A stretch of 5,410 bases of DNA from Syntrophomonadaceae bacterium (GTDB lineage Bacteria; Bacillota_D; Dethiobacteria; DTU022; UBA8154), in the NCBI GenBank assembly GCA_007120815.1, contig SKMY01000210.1:1-5410 (forward strand). The letters run 5' to 3'. Position numbers and translations under genes: made by a program. Positions 1-5,410 of this stretch are shown piece after piece. The notes under the pieces were generated by a model. That model made no database searches, was not told the DNA's origin, and saw nothing but the letters and a program-made list of their open reading frames with translations. Positions within the stretch are counted from its first letter, which is position 1, and each line of letters opens with the position of its first letter.

Positions 1-1625
1 TCCAGCTGGAAAGCAGCGGGATGCGCTCGATTCTTCGGGAATTGAAACCCAATAAATTTGAAGACATCATTGCTGTGGTAGCCCTGTACCGTCCCGGGCC
101 AATGGAACAAATACCTGTTTTTATCGAAAGCAAGCACGGCAGCAAGCCGATTAAATACCTGCACCCGGACCTGGAGCCCTTATTAAATGAAACCTACGGG
201 GTTATGGTCTACCAGGAGCAGATCATGGAAGTTGCAGCTAAAATGGCCGGGTTTACCCTGGGCCAGGCAGACCTTTTGAGACGGGCCATTGGGAAGAAAA
301 AAATGGAGATACTGGATGAACAGCGCATCATTTTTGTCGACGGCGTTGAAAAGACCGGTTATAATCGAAAGTTGGGCGAGGATCTCTACAACTTGATCGT
401 CAAGTTTGCCTCGTACGGGTTTAACAAGTCCCATGCGGCGGCTTATGCCATGGTTGCTTATCAGACAGCATATTTAAAAGCAAACTATCCTGTGGAATTT
501 ATGGCCGCCCTTTTAACAGGGGTGATGTCCAGCAGCGAAAAAGTGGCGCTTTACATTGCGAACTGCCGCCGAATGGGGATAGAGGTGCTGCCCCCGGACG
601 TGAATGAAAGCGAAACAAACTTTACCGTGGTAGGAGAGGACCGGATACGTTTTGGACTGGCTGCTGTAAAAAATGTGGGCAAGGGGGCCATCGAGGCCAT
701 CATAAAAACCCGTAATAAAGAAGGAAAGTTCTTGGGGTTAAATGATTTCTGTAAAAAAGTGGATTTAAGGACTTGCAACAGGAAAGTGGTAGAGAGCTTG
801 ATCAAAAGCGGTGCCTTCGATTCCCTGGGTGGGCTGCGGTCCCAATACTTGAACATAATGGAGCCTGCCTTGGCCCGTGGACACCAGGCTCAGAAGGAAA
901 AATTAAACGGACAGCTGTCCATGCTGTCTTTTCTTGGGGAAGAAGAAGCGGCGACCTCTTCAAAAGATGAACTGCCGCCTATACCGGAGTTTTCTGCAAA
1001 AGAAAAGCTGGTGATGGAAAAAGAAATGGTCGGACTTTATATTTCCGGTCATCCACTGGACCAGTATCGCCCCATCCTGGATAACATAAATCGCGTTATC
1101 CCCCTGGGCGAGCTGGGGGAAGCGGGTGATCGCCGCCAGGTCTCCATTGCTGGTATTATTAGCGCTCTTCGTAAAATATACACCAAGAAAGGGCAGCCCA
1201 TGTGCTTTTTAACCGTCGAGGATTTAACTGGCGACGTTGAGGTCATTGTCTTTACTGATCTGTTTGAACGTTACCAGGATGATATTGAAGAAGACCGCGT
1301 GGTTATTCTCAAGGGACAGACAGACCACAAGGAAGATGACGAGGTTAAAATTCTCTGTAATGAAATCACGTTTTTGCCAAAGGAAGCCAAACAGCTTTTT
1401 ATTAAAATATGTGGCGAAAAGCCCGTTGGGGATATGGTTGCCCTAAAGGATATTTTGACGGAACATCAAGGAGGCATGCCTGTTTACCTGTTTTTCGAGG
1501 AAAAAGGGGAACTGCTGTTAGCCGGCCAGGACTACTGGGTAAATGAAGAAAGAGCGCTGTACGAACGTTTAGAGAAACTGCTGGGCCCTGATTGCTTAAA
1601 AATTCAGGAGATGCAAGCCATTTAA
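1..1625 (+). CDS. dnaE: DNA polymerase III subunit alpha, C-terminal part (5' end outside window)
   Basis: This is the replicative DNA polymerase catalytic subunit, which extends primers at the replication fork. The frame is open from the window edge: the first full codon, at 3, starts a QLESSGM stretch typical of the middle of DnaE, so the ATG at 21 is internal. About 540 residues are present. By comparison with E. coli DnaE (1160 residues) this is roughly the last half. Visible in order are RPGPM (90-104), YGVMVYQEQ, LLRRAIGKKK, YGFNKSHAAAYAM (about 414-450), the helix-hairpin-helix region (about 645-830), a clamp-binding-like QLSML (912-926), the OB-fold (about 1137-1375) and the C-terminal domain. 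The catalytic aspartates of the palm lie upstream of the window. No frameshift or intein is seen. The DnaE1/DnaE3 class cannot be settled from this part. The gene stops at TAA, 82 bases before pfkA. Confidence 0.97.
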   Translation, partial: QLESSGMRSILRELKPNKFEDIIAVVALYRPGPMEQIPVFIESKHGSKPIKYLHPDLEPLLNETYGVMVYQEQIMEVAAKMAGFTLGQADLLRRAIGKKKMEILDEQRIIFVDGVEKTGYNRKLGEDLYNLIVKFASYGFNKSHAAAYAMVAYQTAYLKANYPVEFMAALLTGVMSSSEKVALYIANCRRMGIEVLPPDVNESETNFTVVGEDRIRFGLAAVKNVGKGAIEAIIKTRNKEGKFLGLNDFCKKVDLRTCNRKVVESLIKSGAFDSLGGLRSQYLNIMEPALARGHQAQKEKLNGQLSMLSFLGEEEAATSSKDELPPIPEFSAKEKLVMEKEMVGLYISGHPLDQYRPILDNINRVIPLGELGEAGDRRQVSIAGIISALRKIYTKKGQPMCFLTVEDLTGDVEVIVFTDLFERYQDDIEEDRVVILKGQTDHKEDDEVKILCNEITFLPKEAKQLFIKICGEKPVGDMVALKDILTEHQGGMPVYLFFEEKGELLLAGQDYWVNEERALYERLEKLLGPDCLKIQEMQAI

Positions 1626-1672
1626 AGATTCTCTTTAGCGTGATGGATTAAAATTATTCTGTTCGTCAATAC

Positions 1673-1686
1673 TGAAAACGAAATGA
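1673..1686 (+). promoter_or_regulatory. cre-like site (possible CcpA operator) upstream of pfkA
   Basis: TGAAAACGAAATGA resembles the catabolite-responsive element consensus TGWNANCGNTNWCA. The left half and the central CG match fully; two defined positions on the right (T and C) do not. It lies 21 bases before the pfkA start codon. In lactic acid bacteria CcpA controls the pfk-pyk-ldh operon through a cre, so the placement is sensible. The match is imperfect and the presence of CcpA in this organism is unknown. Confidence 0.3.
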
Positions 1687-1695
1687 CGTCGAAAT

Positions 1696-1701
1696 GGAGT
1701 G
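1696..1701 (+). promoter_or_regulatory. pfkA ribosome binding site (decides the TTG start)
   Basis: GGAGTG (core GGAG at 1696-1699) lies 8 bases before the TTG at 1708, which is ideal spacing. The upstream in-frame GTG at 1699 overlaps this motif and has no Shine-Dalgarno of its own, so the TTG is preferred. Confidence 0.75.
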
Positions 1702-1707
1702 GGTCTG

Positions 1708-2667
1708 TTGAAAAAAATCGCTGTGCTGACCAGTGGCGGAGACGCTCCGGGAATGAATGCGTCTGTTCGCGCGATTGTTCGAAAAAGTATTTATCACGGC
1801 CTGCAGATCCACGGTATTATGCGAGGATTCCAGGGACTTATTAATGGGGAAGTTAAATTGCTGCGTCTTGGGTCTGTTGCCGACACTATTCACCGCGGGG
1901 GGACGATCCTGCGCACCGCCCGGTCGCCGGAATTTTTGACGGTAGAAGGCCAGAACAAAGCAATTGCCTTTTTAGAACAAGAACGTATGGAAGGGTTGAT
2001 TGTTATCGGTGGGGACGGGTCGTTCCGCGGGGCGGGGGTCCTTGAAAAGTCCGGGATAAAAACCATCGGCATTCCCGCTACCATTGATAACGACATCCCT
2101 TTTACAGACAACTGCATTGGGTTTGATACGGCGTTAAACACTGTAACCGATGCCATAAACCGGGTGCGTGACACGGCCACATCCCACGAAAGGGTTTATG
2201 TCATCGAAGTCATGGGGAGGGACACAGGGCATATTGCTTTAATGGCGGGCTTAGCCGGTGGTGCTGAATCCATTATCGTCCCGGAAGTGCCCTTTGACCT
2301 GGCTGAAGTATGCAGCCGCTTAATGCGGGGGGTAGAGCGAGGCAAGCTGCACAGTATTATCCTGGTGGCTGAAGGCGCCGGGAGTGCCATACAAATTGCA
2401 AAAGAAATTGAGGAACTAACCAGCATGGAGGTTCGGGTTACGATCCTTGGGCACCTGCAGAGAGGGGGAACCCCAACGGCTTATGACCGCATTCTGGCCA
2501 GCAAGCTAGGAGCCAAGGCGGTAGACCTGTTAATAGAAGGAACAAGCGGGGTTATGGTCGGCCACTTTAAAGGCGTCATTCAAACAACACCGTACGAAGA
2601 TGTGTTTTCCAGTGAAAAACCGTTTTCCTGGGGGGATTACAAGCTTGCAGGAATTCTCTCAATTTAA
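1708..2667 (+). CDS. pfkA: ATP-dependent 6-phosphofructokinase
   Basis: PfkA phosphorylates fructose 6-phosphate to fructose 1,6-bisphosphate in the cytoplasm, the committed step of glycolysis. With the TTG start the protein is 319 residues, the usual Bacillus-type length, and residues fall on the classic numbering. These are the ATP-site loop TSGGDAPG (8-15), R72, GGDGS (101-105), catalytic TIDND with D127 as base, substrate-binding R162, M169, R171, E222, R243, H249 and R252, and GHLQRGG (248-254). Gly104 marks an ATP rather than pyrophosphate enzyme. Residue 124 is Ala where E. coli and Geobacillus have Gly; pyrophosphate enzymes have Lys. The effector-site residues R21, R25, R154, E187, R211 and K213 are all kept, so activation by ADP and inhibition by PEP are likely (inference). 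A GTG at 1699 would add three residues but is less likely. pyk follows after 19 bases. Confidence 0.97.
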   Translation: MKKIAVLTSGGDAPGMNASVRAIVRKSIYHGLQIHGIMRGFQGLINGEVKLLRLGSVADTIHRGGTILRTARSPEFLTVEGQNKAIAFLEQERMEGLIVIGGDGSFRGAGVLEKSGIKTIGIPATIDNDIPFTDNCIGFDTALNTVTDAINRVRDTATSHERVYVIEVMGRDTGHIALMAGLAGGAESIIVPEVPFDLAEVCSRLMRGVERGKLHSIILVAEGAGSAIQIAKEIEELTSMEVRVTILGHLQRGGTPTAYDRILASKLGAKAVDLLIEGTSGVMVGHFKGVIQTTPYEDVFSSEKPFSWGDYKLAGILSI

Positions 2668-2670
2668 ACA

Positions 2671-2676
2671 GGGAGG
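2671..2676 (+). promoter_or_regulatory. pyk ribosome binding site, with two candidate ATGs downstream
   Basis: GGGAGG is a strong Shine-Dalgarno. Its end is 4 bases from an ATG at 2681 and 10 bases from the ATG at 2687. The first ATG is followed at once by TGA, so only the second can start pyk, at slightly long spacing. Confidence 0.8.
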
Positions 2677-2680
2677 CACC

Positions 2681-2686
2681 ATGTGA
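2681..2686 (+). other. start-stop element ATG-TGA directly before pyk
   Basis: An ATG at 2681 is followed by an in-frame TGA (2684-2686) and then directly by the pyk ATG (2687). It lies under the same Shine-Dalgarno as pyk, so it could compete for initiation. It encodes only a single methionine. Function is unproven. Confidence 0.45.
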
Positions 2687-4435
2687 ATGAGAAAGACGAA
2701 AATTGTTTGCACCATAGGGCCGGCTTCTGAAGAATTCGAAATGATTCTTAACCTCATTTCTTCCGGCATGGACGTTGCCAGACTGAATTTCTCCCACGGG
2801 AAGCATCAAGAACATGAAACCCGTATAGAACGAATAAGACAGGCCAGTGAAGTAGTTGGGAAAAGGGTTGGTTTGCTGGTTGATACCCGCGGGCCCGAAG
2901 TGCGCATAAAACAAATCAACCAGGGTGAAGTCATCTTAAGGGAAGGGGACATTTTTACCTTAACCACCGATGACATTGAAGGAGATCAGCAGCGGGTTGC
3001 CGTTACCTACCCTGACTTTACGGTAGATGTTAAAGCCGGTGCTCGCATATTACTAGACGATGGAATGATTGAACTTAGGGCTGAAGAAGTTAGTGATAAC
3101 AGCGTGAAAACCCGGGTTATCCACGGCGGACGCCTTTCATCTCGCAAAAGTATTAATTTGCCGGGCATCTCCATCAACCTGCCTTCCATGTCTGATGATG
3201 ATAAAAAGGACATCGACTTTGCCATTGAGCAAGGTGTAGATTTTATTGCGGCTTCTTTTATCAAGCGGCCGGAGGATGTGCTTGCCATTCGCCGATTGCT
3301 GGAGAAAAACAATTCAGATATACGGATCATTGCCAAGATAGAAAACGCTGAAGGTGTTGAAAACTTTAACGAAATCATCGAGGTTGCCGACGGCATCATG
3401 ATCGCGCGCGGGGACCTGGGGGTTGAAATTCCGGCGGAAGATGTCCCCCTGGTACAGAAGCAGTTAATCCAGGCGTGCAATCTTGCAGGAAAGCCGGTCA
3501 TAACGGCTACCCAGATGCTTGACTCCATGATACGGCAGCCCCGGCCTACCCGTGCGGAAGCCAGCGATGTTGCCAATGCTATTTTTGACGGGACCGATGC
3601 GGTTATGCTTTCCGGTGAAACAGCAGCCGGTGCTTACCCCCTGGAATCCGTCCAAACCATGGCTCGGATTGCCCGGAGAACGGAAGAAGCCTTGGATGAC
3701 AAAAAAGTTTTTGAATCCCTGGAGTCGCCGCAGCAAAAAACAGTAACGGATGCCATTAGTTACGCCACATGCCGGTCGGCTCATGAACTGGGTGCCGTAG
3801 CCATTATTTCAGCGACCCAGTCGGGACACACGGCCAGGATGGTTTCCAAATACAGGCCTAAAGCACCTATCATTGCCGTTACGCCCCGGGAGAGAATCGC
3901 AACGGCTTTGACCCTTACCTGGGGCGTCTACCCGCTGCTTTCAACCCCTACATTTCACACCGAAGAAGTATTTAACACGGCGGTTCAAGTGGCCCTTGAT
4001 TCCGGTTTTATTAAAAACGGGGACCTGGTTATTCTAACGGCGGGCGTACCGGTCGGGGTTCCGGGAACAACTAACTTTATGCGAATTGACACTGTTGGTG
4101 AAGTGTTGATCCAGGGGTTGGGTGTAGGAAAAACTGTCGTGACTGGAGAAGTATTTGTAGCGCTTTCTGCAGAAGAAACAGAAAAAATGGAAGAAAAACA
4201 AATCCTGGTAGCCCCCTGTACTGATAAAGATTACTTGCCGGCCATGGAGAAGGCATCTGCCATCATTACAGAGGCAGGCGGCTTGACCTCCCACGCTGCA
4301 ATTGTCGGGTTGAACCTTGGAATACCTGTCATTGTGGGTGCTGCCGGAGCGACCCGGGAACTGACAACGGGGCTGCTTATTACAGTGGAAACAGTTCGCG
4401 GGCTGGTTTACCGGGGGCGGGCCACAGTTTTATAA
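2687..4435 (+). CDS. pyk: Pyruvate kinase with C-terminal PEP-utilising-type (swivel) domain
   Basis: Pyk transfers phosphate from phosphoenolpyruvate to ADP, giving pyruvate and ATP, the last step of glycolysis. At 582 residues it is about 110 longer than E. coli PykF, matching the extended Bacillus type. The start is fixed by an in-frame TGA just upstream, and MRKTKIVCTIGPAS is a standard N-terminus. Visible are R32/N34/S36/H37 of the active site, DTRGPEVRI (66-74), catalytic K217 in IIAKIEN, metal ligands E219 and D243 in ARGDLGVEIP, T275 in TATQMLDSM, and PTRAEASDVANA. Thr67 and Glu71 (rabbit 113 and 117) indicate the potassium-dependent type, although position 74 is Ile rather than Thr. 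The allosteric C domain covers about 350-475. The final domain (about 490-582) carries GGLTSHAAIV with His536 (codon 4292-4294), the residue phosphorylated in true PEP-utilising enzymes. Its role in pyruvate kinases is not settled. Confidence 0.98.
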   Translation: MRKTKIVCTIGPASEEFEMILNLISSGMDVARLNFSHGKHQEHETRIERIRQASEVVGKRVGLLVDTRGPEVRIKQINQGEVILREGDIFTLTTDDIEGDQQRVAVTYPDFTVDVKAGARILLDDGMIELRAEEVSDNSVKTRVIHGGRLSSRKSINLPGISINLPSMSDDDKKDIDFAIEQGVDFIAASFIKRPEDVLAIRRLLEKNNSDIRIIAKIENAEGVENFNEIIEVADGIMIARGDLGVEIPAEDVPLVQKQLIQACNLAGKPVITATQMLDSMIRQPRPTRAEASDVANAIFDGTDAVMLSGETAAGAYPLESVQTMARIARRTEEALDDKKVFESLESPQQKTVTDAISYATCRSAHELGAVAIISATQSGHTARMVSKYRPKAPIIAVTPRERIATALTLTWGVYPLLSTPTFHTEEVFNTAVQVALDSGFIKNGDLVILTAGVPVGVPGTTNFMRIDTVGEVLIQGLGVGKTVVTGEVFVALSAEETEKMEEKQILVAPCTDKDYLPAMEKASAIITEAGGLTSHAAIVGLNLGIPVIVGAAGATRELTTGLLITVETVRGLVYRGRATVL

Positions 4436-4440
4436 GCGAG

Positions 4441-4445
4441 AGGAG
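4441..4445 (+). promoter_or_regulatory. thioesterase ribosome binding site
   Basis: AGGAG ends 10 bases before the GTG start at 4456 and 5 bases before another GTG at 4451 that is in a different frame and ends at a TGA after one further codon. The 4456 GTG is the only start candidate near this site in the thioesterase frame. Confidence 0.7.
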
Positions 4446-4455
4446 AGACCGTGTT

Positions 4456-4884
4456 GTGAAGCAGAGCGAGACATTGGTTAGGGTAAGATACAAGGATACC
4501 GACCAGATGGGCGTTGTTTATTATGCGAATTACTTTATCTGGTTTGAAGTTGGACGAACTGAATTTATGCGGGCCCTGGGGATGAGCTACAAAGACATGG
4601 AACACAACGAGCTTTACTTGCCGGTTATTGAAGCCTACTGTAAATACAAGCATCCGGCCCGCTACGATGACCAACTGAAGGTCATAACGCGCTTGCAGTT
4701 TCTTCAGGAGGTTCGACTTGGTTTTCAGTATGAAATTATTCTTGCGGAAACAGGGGAACTGCTTGCCCAGGGAGAAACATCCCATGCTTTTGTGAATAAA
4801 AATGGTAAGCCGGTCGTTTTACGAAAACAGAGTCCTTTTTTTTGGAGAATTTTCAAGGAACAGGTCCTTGAAAAAGACCTTTAA
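4456..4884 (+). CDS. Acyl-CoA thioesterase, YbgC/FadM type (4HBT hotdog fold)
   Basis: The 142-residue product is a single hotdog domain, the usual size for YbgC/FadM-like thioesterases, which hydrolyse acyl-CoA to free acid and CoA in the cytoplasm. The signature RYKDTDQMGVVYYANYF (11-27) carries Asp16, which aligns with the catalytic Asp17 of 4-hydroxybenzoyl-CoA thioesterase. WFEVGRTEFMRALG follows on the long central helix, with conserved later strands (AYCKYKHPARYDD, GETSHAFV). There is no signal peptide or membrane segment. The start is GTG at 4456, giving MKQSETLVRVRY. The gene begins 20 bases after pyk and ends 23 bases before the deacetylase-like gene, so all are probably co-transcribed. 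Substrate is not predictable; this is not a close match to E. coli YbgC, so no symbol is given. An 8-T run (4836-4843) and a hairpin (4850-4874) lie in its 3' end. Confidence 0.93.
   Translation: MKQSETLVRVRYKDTDQMGVVYYANYFIWFEVGRTEFMRALGMSYKDMEHNELYLPVIEAYCKYKHPARYDDQLKVITRLQFLQEVRLGFQYEIILAETGELLAQGETSHAFVNKNGKPVVLRKQSPFFWRIFKEQVLEKDL
4850..4874 (+). other. perfect 10-bp inverted repeat (hairpin) at the 3' end of the thioesterase gene
   Basis: TTTTCAAGGA (4850-4859) and TCCTTGAAAA (4865-4874) are perfect reverse complements around a 5-base loop, ending 7 bases before the stop codon. No T-tract follows directly on the + strand, so it is not a standard intrinsic terminator. A second, overlapping stem, AGGTC (4862-4866) with GACCT (4876-4880), cannot form at the same time and is followed by TTAATCTACTTT. 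Confidence 0.55.
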
Positions 4885-4893
4885 TCTACTTTG

Positions 4894-4899
4894 AGGAGG
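4894..4899 (+). promoter_or_regulatory. ribosome binding site of the deacetylase-like gene
   Basis: AGGAGG, a full Shine-Dalgarno core, lies 8 bases before the ATG at 4908. It sits in the 8-base loop of a weak 5-bp stem, ACTTT (4888-4892) with AAAGT (4901-4905). Confidence 0.85.
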
Positions 4900-4907
4900 G
4901 AAAGTCC

Positions 4908-5410
4908 ATGAACGACATACGCACGGGAATTGTTTACCACGATGATTTTCTGCTGCATTACAACCACTATCATCCGGAGTGTAAAGAACGGTTGGAAGCG
5001 GCCATGGAAAAACTAAAAAAAGAAGGCGTACTTCCTTCGCTGGCCTTGTTAACGCCCCAGGAAAAAGCACCTGTTGAAACCATTGCCATGGTTCATCATG
5101 AAGATTACATCAGGAGCGTAGAAACAGCCTGTCAAAAAGGCGTCCGGCAGCTGGACATGGATACATACCTGACTCCTGACACTTACGAAGTCGCCAGGCT
5201 TGCCGTACAGGGAGGACTGGATGCCGTGGACAAGGTAATGAACGGTGAGCTGGACCGCGTTTTTGCCCTCTTAAGGCCGCCTGGTCACCACGCCGAACCC
5301 AACCGGGGGATGGGATTTTGTATATTTAACAATATTGCCATCGCTGCGCGGGTGTTACAAAAAAAATATGGACTGTCACGCATTATGATTATCGACTGGG
5401 ATGTTCACCA
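4908..5410 (+). CDS. Class II histone-deacetylase-like amidohydrolase, N-terminal part (3' end outside window)
   Basis: This is a zinc-dependent deacetylase-superfamily enzyme (the family of HDACs, AcuC and acetylpolyamine amidohydrolase), which removes acetyl groups from lysine side chains or polyamines. About 167 residues are present before the window cuts the frame. The N-terminus GIVYHDDFLLHY and a HPE motif are typical. RPPGHHAEP carries the catalytic His pair H127/H128, followed by MGFCIFNNIAIAA and then IIDWDVHH, where D165 and H167 are expected zinc ligands. GFCIFNN plus DWDVHH is the class II (HDAC6-like) pattern rather than the class I AcuC pattern. The second metal Asp and the catalytic Tyr lie beyond the window. 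The start is ATG with a strong ribosome binding site 8 bases upstream, 23 bases after the thioesterase. The substrate is unknown; a polyamine, a small acetylated amine or acetyl-lysine protein are all possible. Confidence 0.93.
   Translation, partial: MNDIRTGIVYHDDFLLHYNHYHPECKERLEAAMEKLKKEGVLPSLALLTPQEKAPVETIAMVHHEDYIRSVETACQKGVRQLDMDTYLTPDTYEVARLAVQGGLDAVDKVMNGELDRVFALLRPPGHHAEPNRGMGFCIFNNIAIAARVLQKKYGLSRIMIIDWDVH

Larger units (their letters stand above)
1626..1707 (+). other. dnaE-pfkA intergenic gap
   Basis: This 82-base, A/T-rich gap is the only sizeable intergenic space in the window. It holds a cre-like 14-mer (1673-1686), a CGAAATG direct repeat (1679-1685 and 1690-1696, one helical turn apart) and the pfkA Shine-Dalgarno. 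TAAAAT at 1649-1654 could be a -10 element, but no acceptable -35 lies 16-18 bases upstream, so no promoter is called. The only hairpin seen, AAAGA-TTC-TCTTT at 1624-1636, is too weak to be a terminator. If the glycolytic genes have their own promoter it should be here or inside the end of dnaE. Confidence 0.6.

Noticed and set aside
1624..1636. Possible terminator after dnaE (AAAGA-TTC-TCTTT)
   Set aside because: The stem is only 5 bp with one G-C pair and no T-tract follows.
1626..1660. Possible pfkA promoter with TAAAAT as -10
   Set aside because: No -35-like hexamer at proper spacing and no correctly placed extended -10 TG; any A/T-rich gap would give such a match.
2008..2094. Pyrophosphate-dependent phosphofructokinase
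   Set aside because: Gly104 is present rather than Asp, and position 124 is Ala rather than Lys, so the ATP type is favoured.
2576..2914. Antisense open frame (112 codons) across the pfkA-pyk junction
   Set aside because: It crosses two well-supported genes on the other strand and has no protein family features.
3007..3576. Long antisense open frame (189 codons) opposite pyk
   Set aside because: It lies entirely opposite the most conserved part of pyk, has low-complexity Ser/Arg-rich content, no recognisable domain and no ribosome binding site case; it is a codon-bias shadow.
4408..4785. Antisense open frame (125 codons) opposite the pyk end and the thioesterase
   Set aside because: It opposes conserved coding sequence and shows no known motif or supporting start signal.
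5359..5366. Homopolymer runs (A8 at 5359-5366, T8 at 4836-4843) as programmed slippage sites
   Set aside because: The main frame continues correctly through both into conserved or full-length sequence, and nothing suggests a useful product in the shifted frame.
4908..5410. Naming the last gene acuC
   Set aside because: The GFCIFNN and DWDVHH motifs are of the class II type, and no acetoin-utilisation genes are adjacent, so the symbol is not supported.

Overview
The window is a compact stretch of five genes, all on the + strand, with no RNA gene, mobile element, CRISPR array or long non-coding gap. The order is the 3' part of dnaE (DNA polymerase III alpha), pfkA (6-phosphofructokinase), pyk (pyruvate kinase with an extra C-terminal swivel domain), a YbgC/FadM-type acyl-CoA thioesterase, and the 5' part of a class II-type histone-deacetylase-like amidohydrolase that runs off the window end. 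It looks like chromosomal, low-to-mid G+C Firmicutes DNA. The signs are strong GGAGG-type ribosome binding sites before every gene, frequent TTG/GTG starts, a Bacillus-type 319-residue PfkA, a pyruvate kinase with the C-terminal PEP-utilising-type extension common in Firmicutes, and the dnaE-pfkA-pyk linkage. The composition (about half G+C by eye) and the direct dnaE-pfkA junction, without the accDA genes found between them in Bacillus, fit a clostridial/Peptococcaceae-like lineage better than Bacillus. That placement is inference.

Layout: dnaE ends at 1625. An 82-base gap (1626-1707) is the only real intergenic space; it holds a cre-like sequence, a short direct repeat and the pfkA ribosome binding site. 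From pfkA on, the spacings are 19, 20 and 23 bases with no convincing terminator between genes, so pfkA-pyk-thioesterase-deacetylase is probably one transcription unit, possibly also reached by read-through from dnaE.

Function: PfkA and Pyk are the two classic irreversible, allosterically controlled steps of glycolysis. The two downstream genes both act on acyl groups: the thioesterase hydrolyses acyl-CoA and the deacetylase-like enzyme removes acetyl groups from amines. Whether they serve glycolysis (for example by controlling acyl-CoA or protein acetylation) or merely share its transcript cannot be decided from sequence.

No clearly new system is visible. The points most worth a second look are tiny start-stop reading frames just before the real starts of pyk and the thioesterase, a perfect 10-bp hairpin at the end of the thioesterase gene with an overlapping alternative hairpin, a cre-like site before pfkA, and an Ala at the position-124 discriminator of PfkA.
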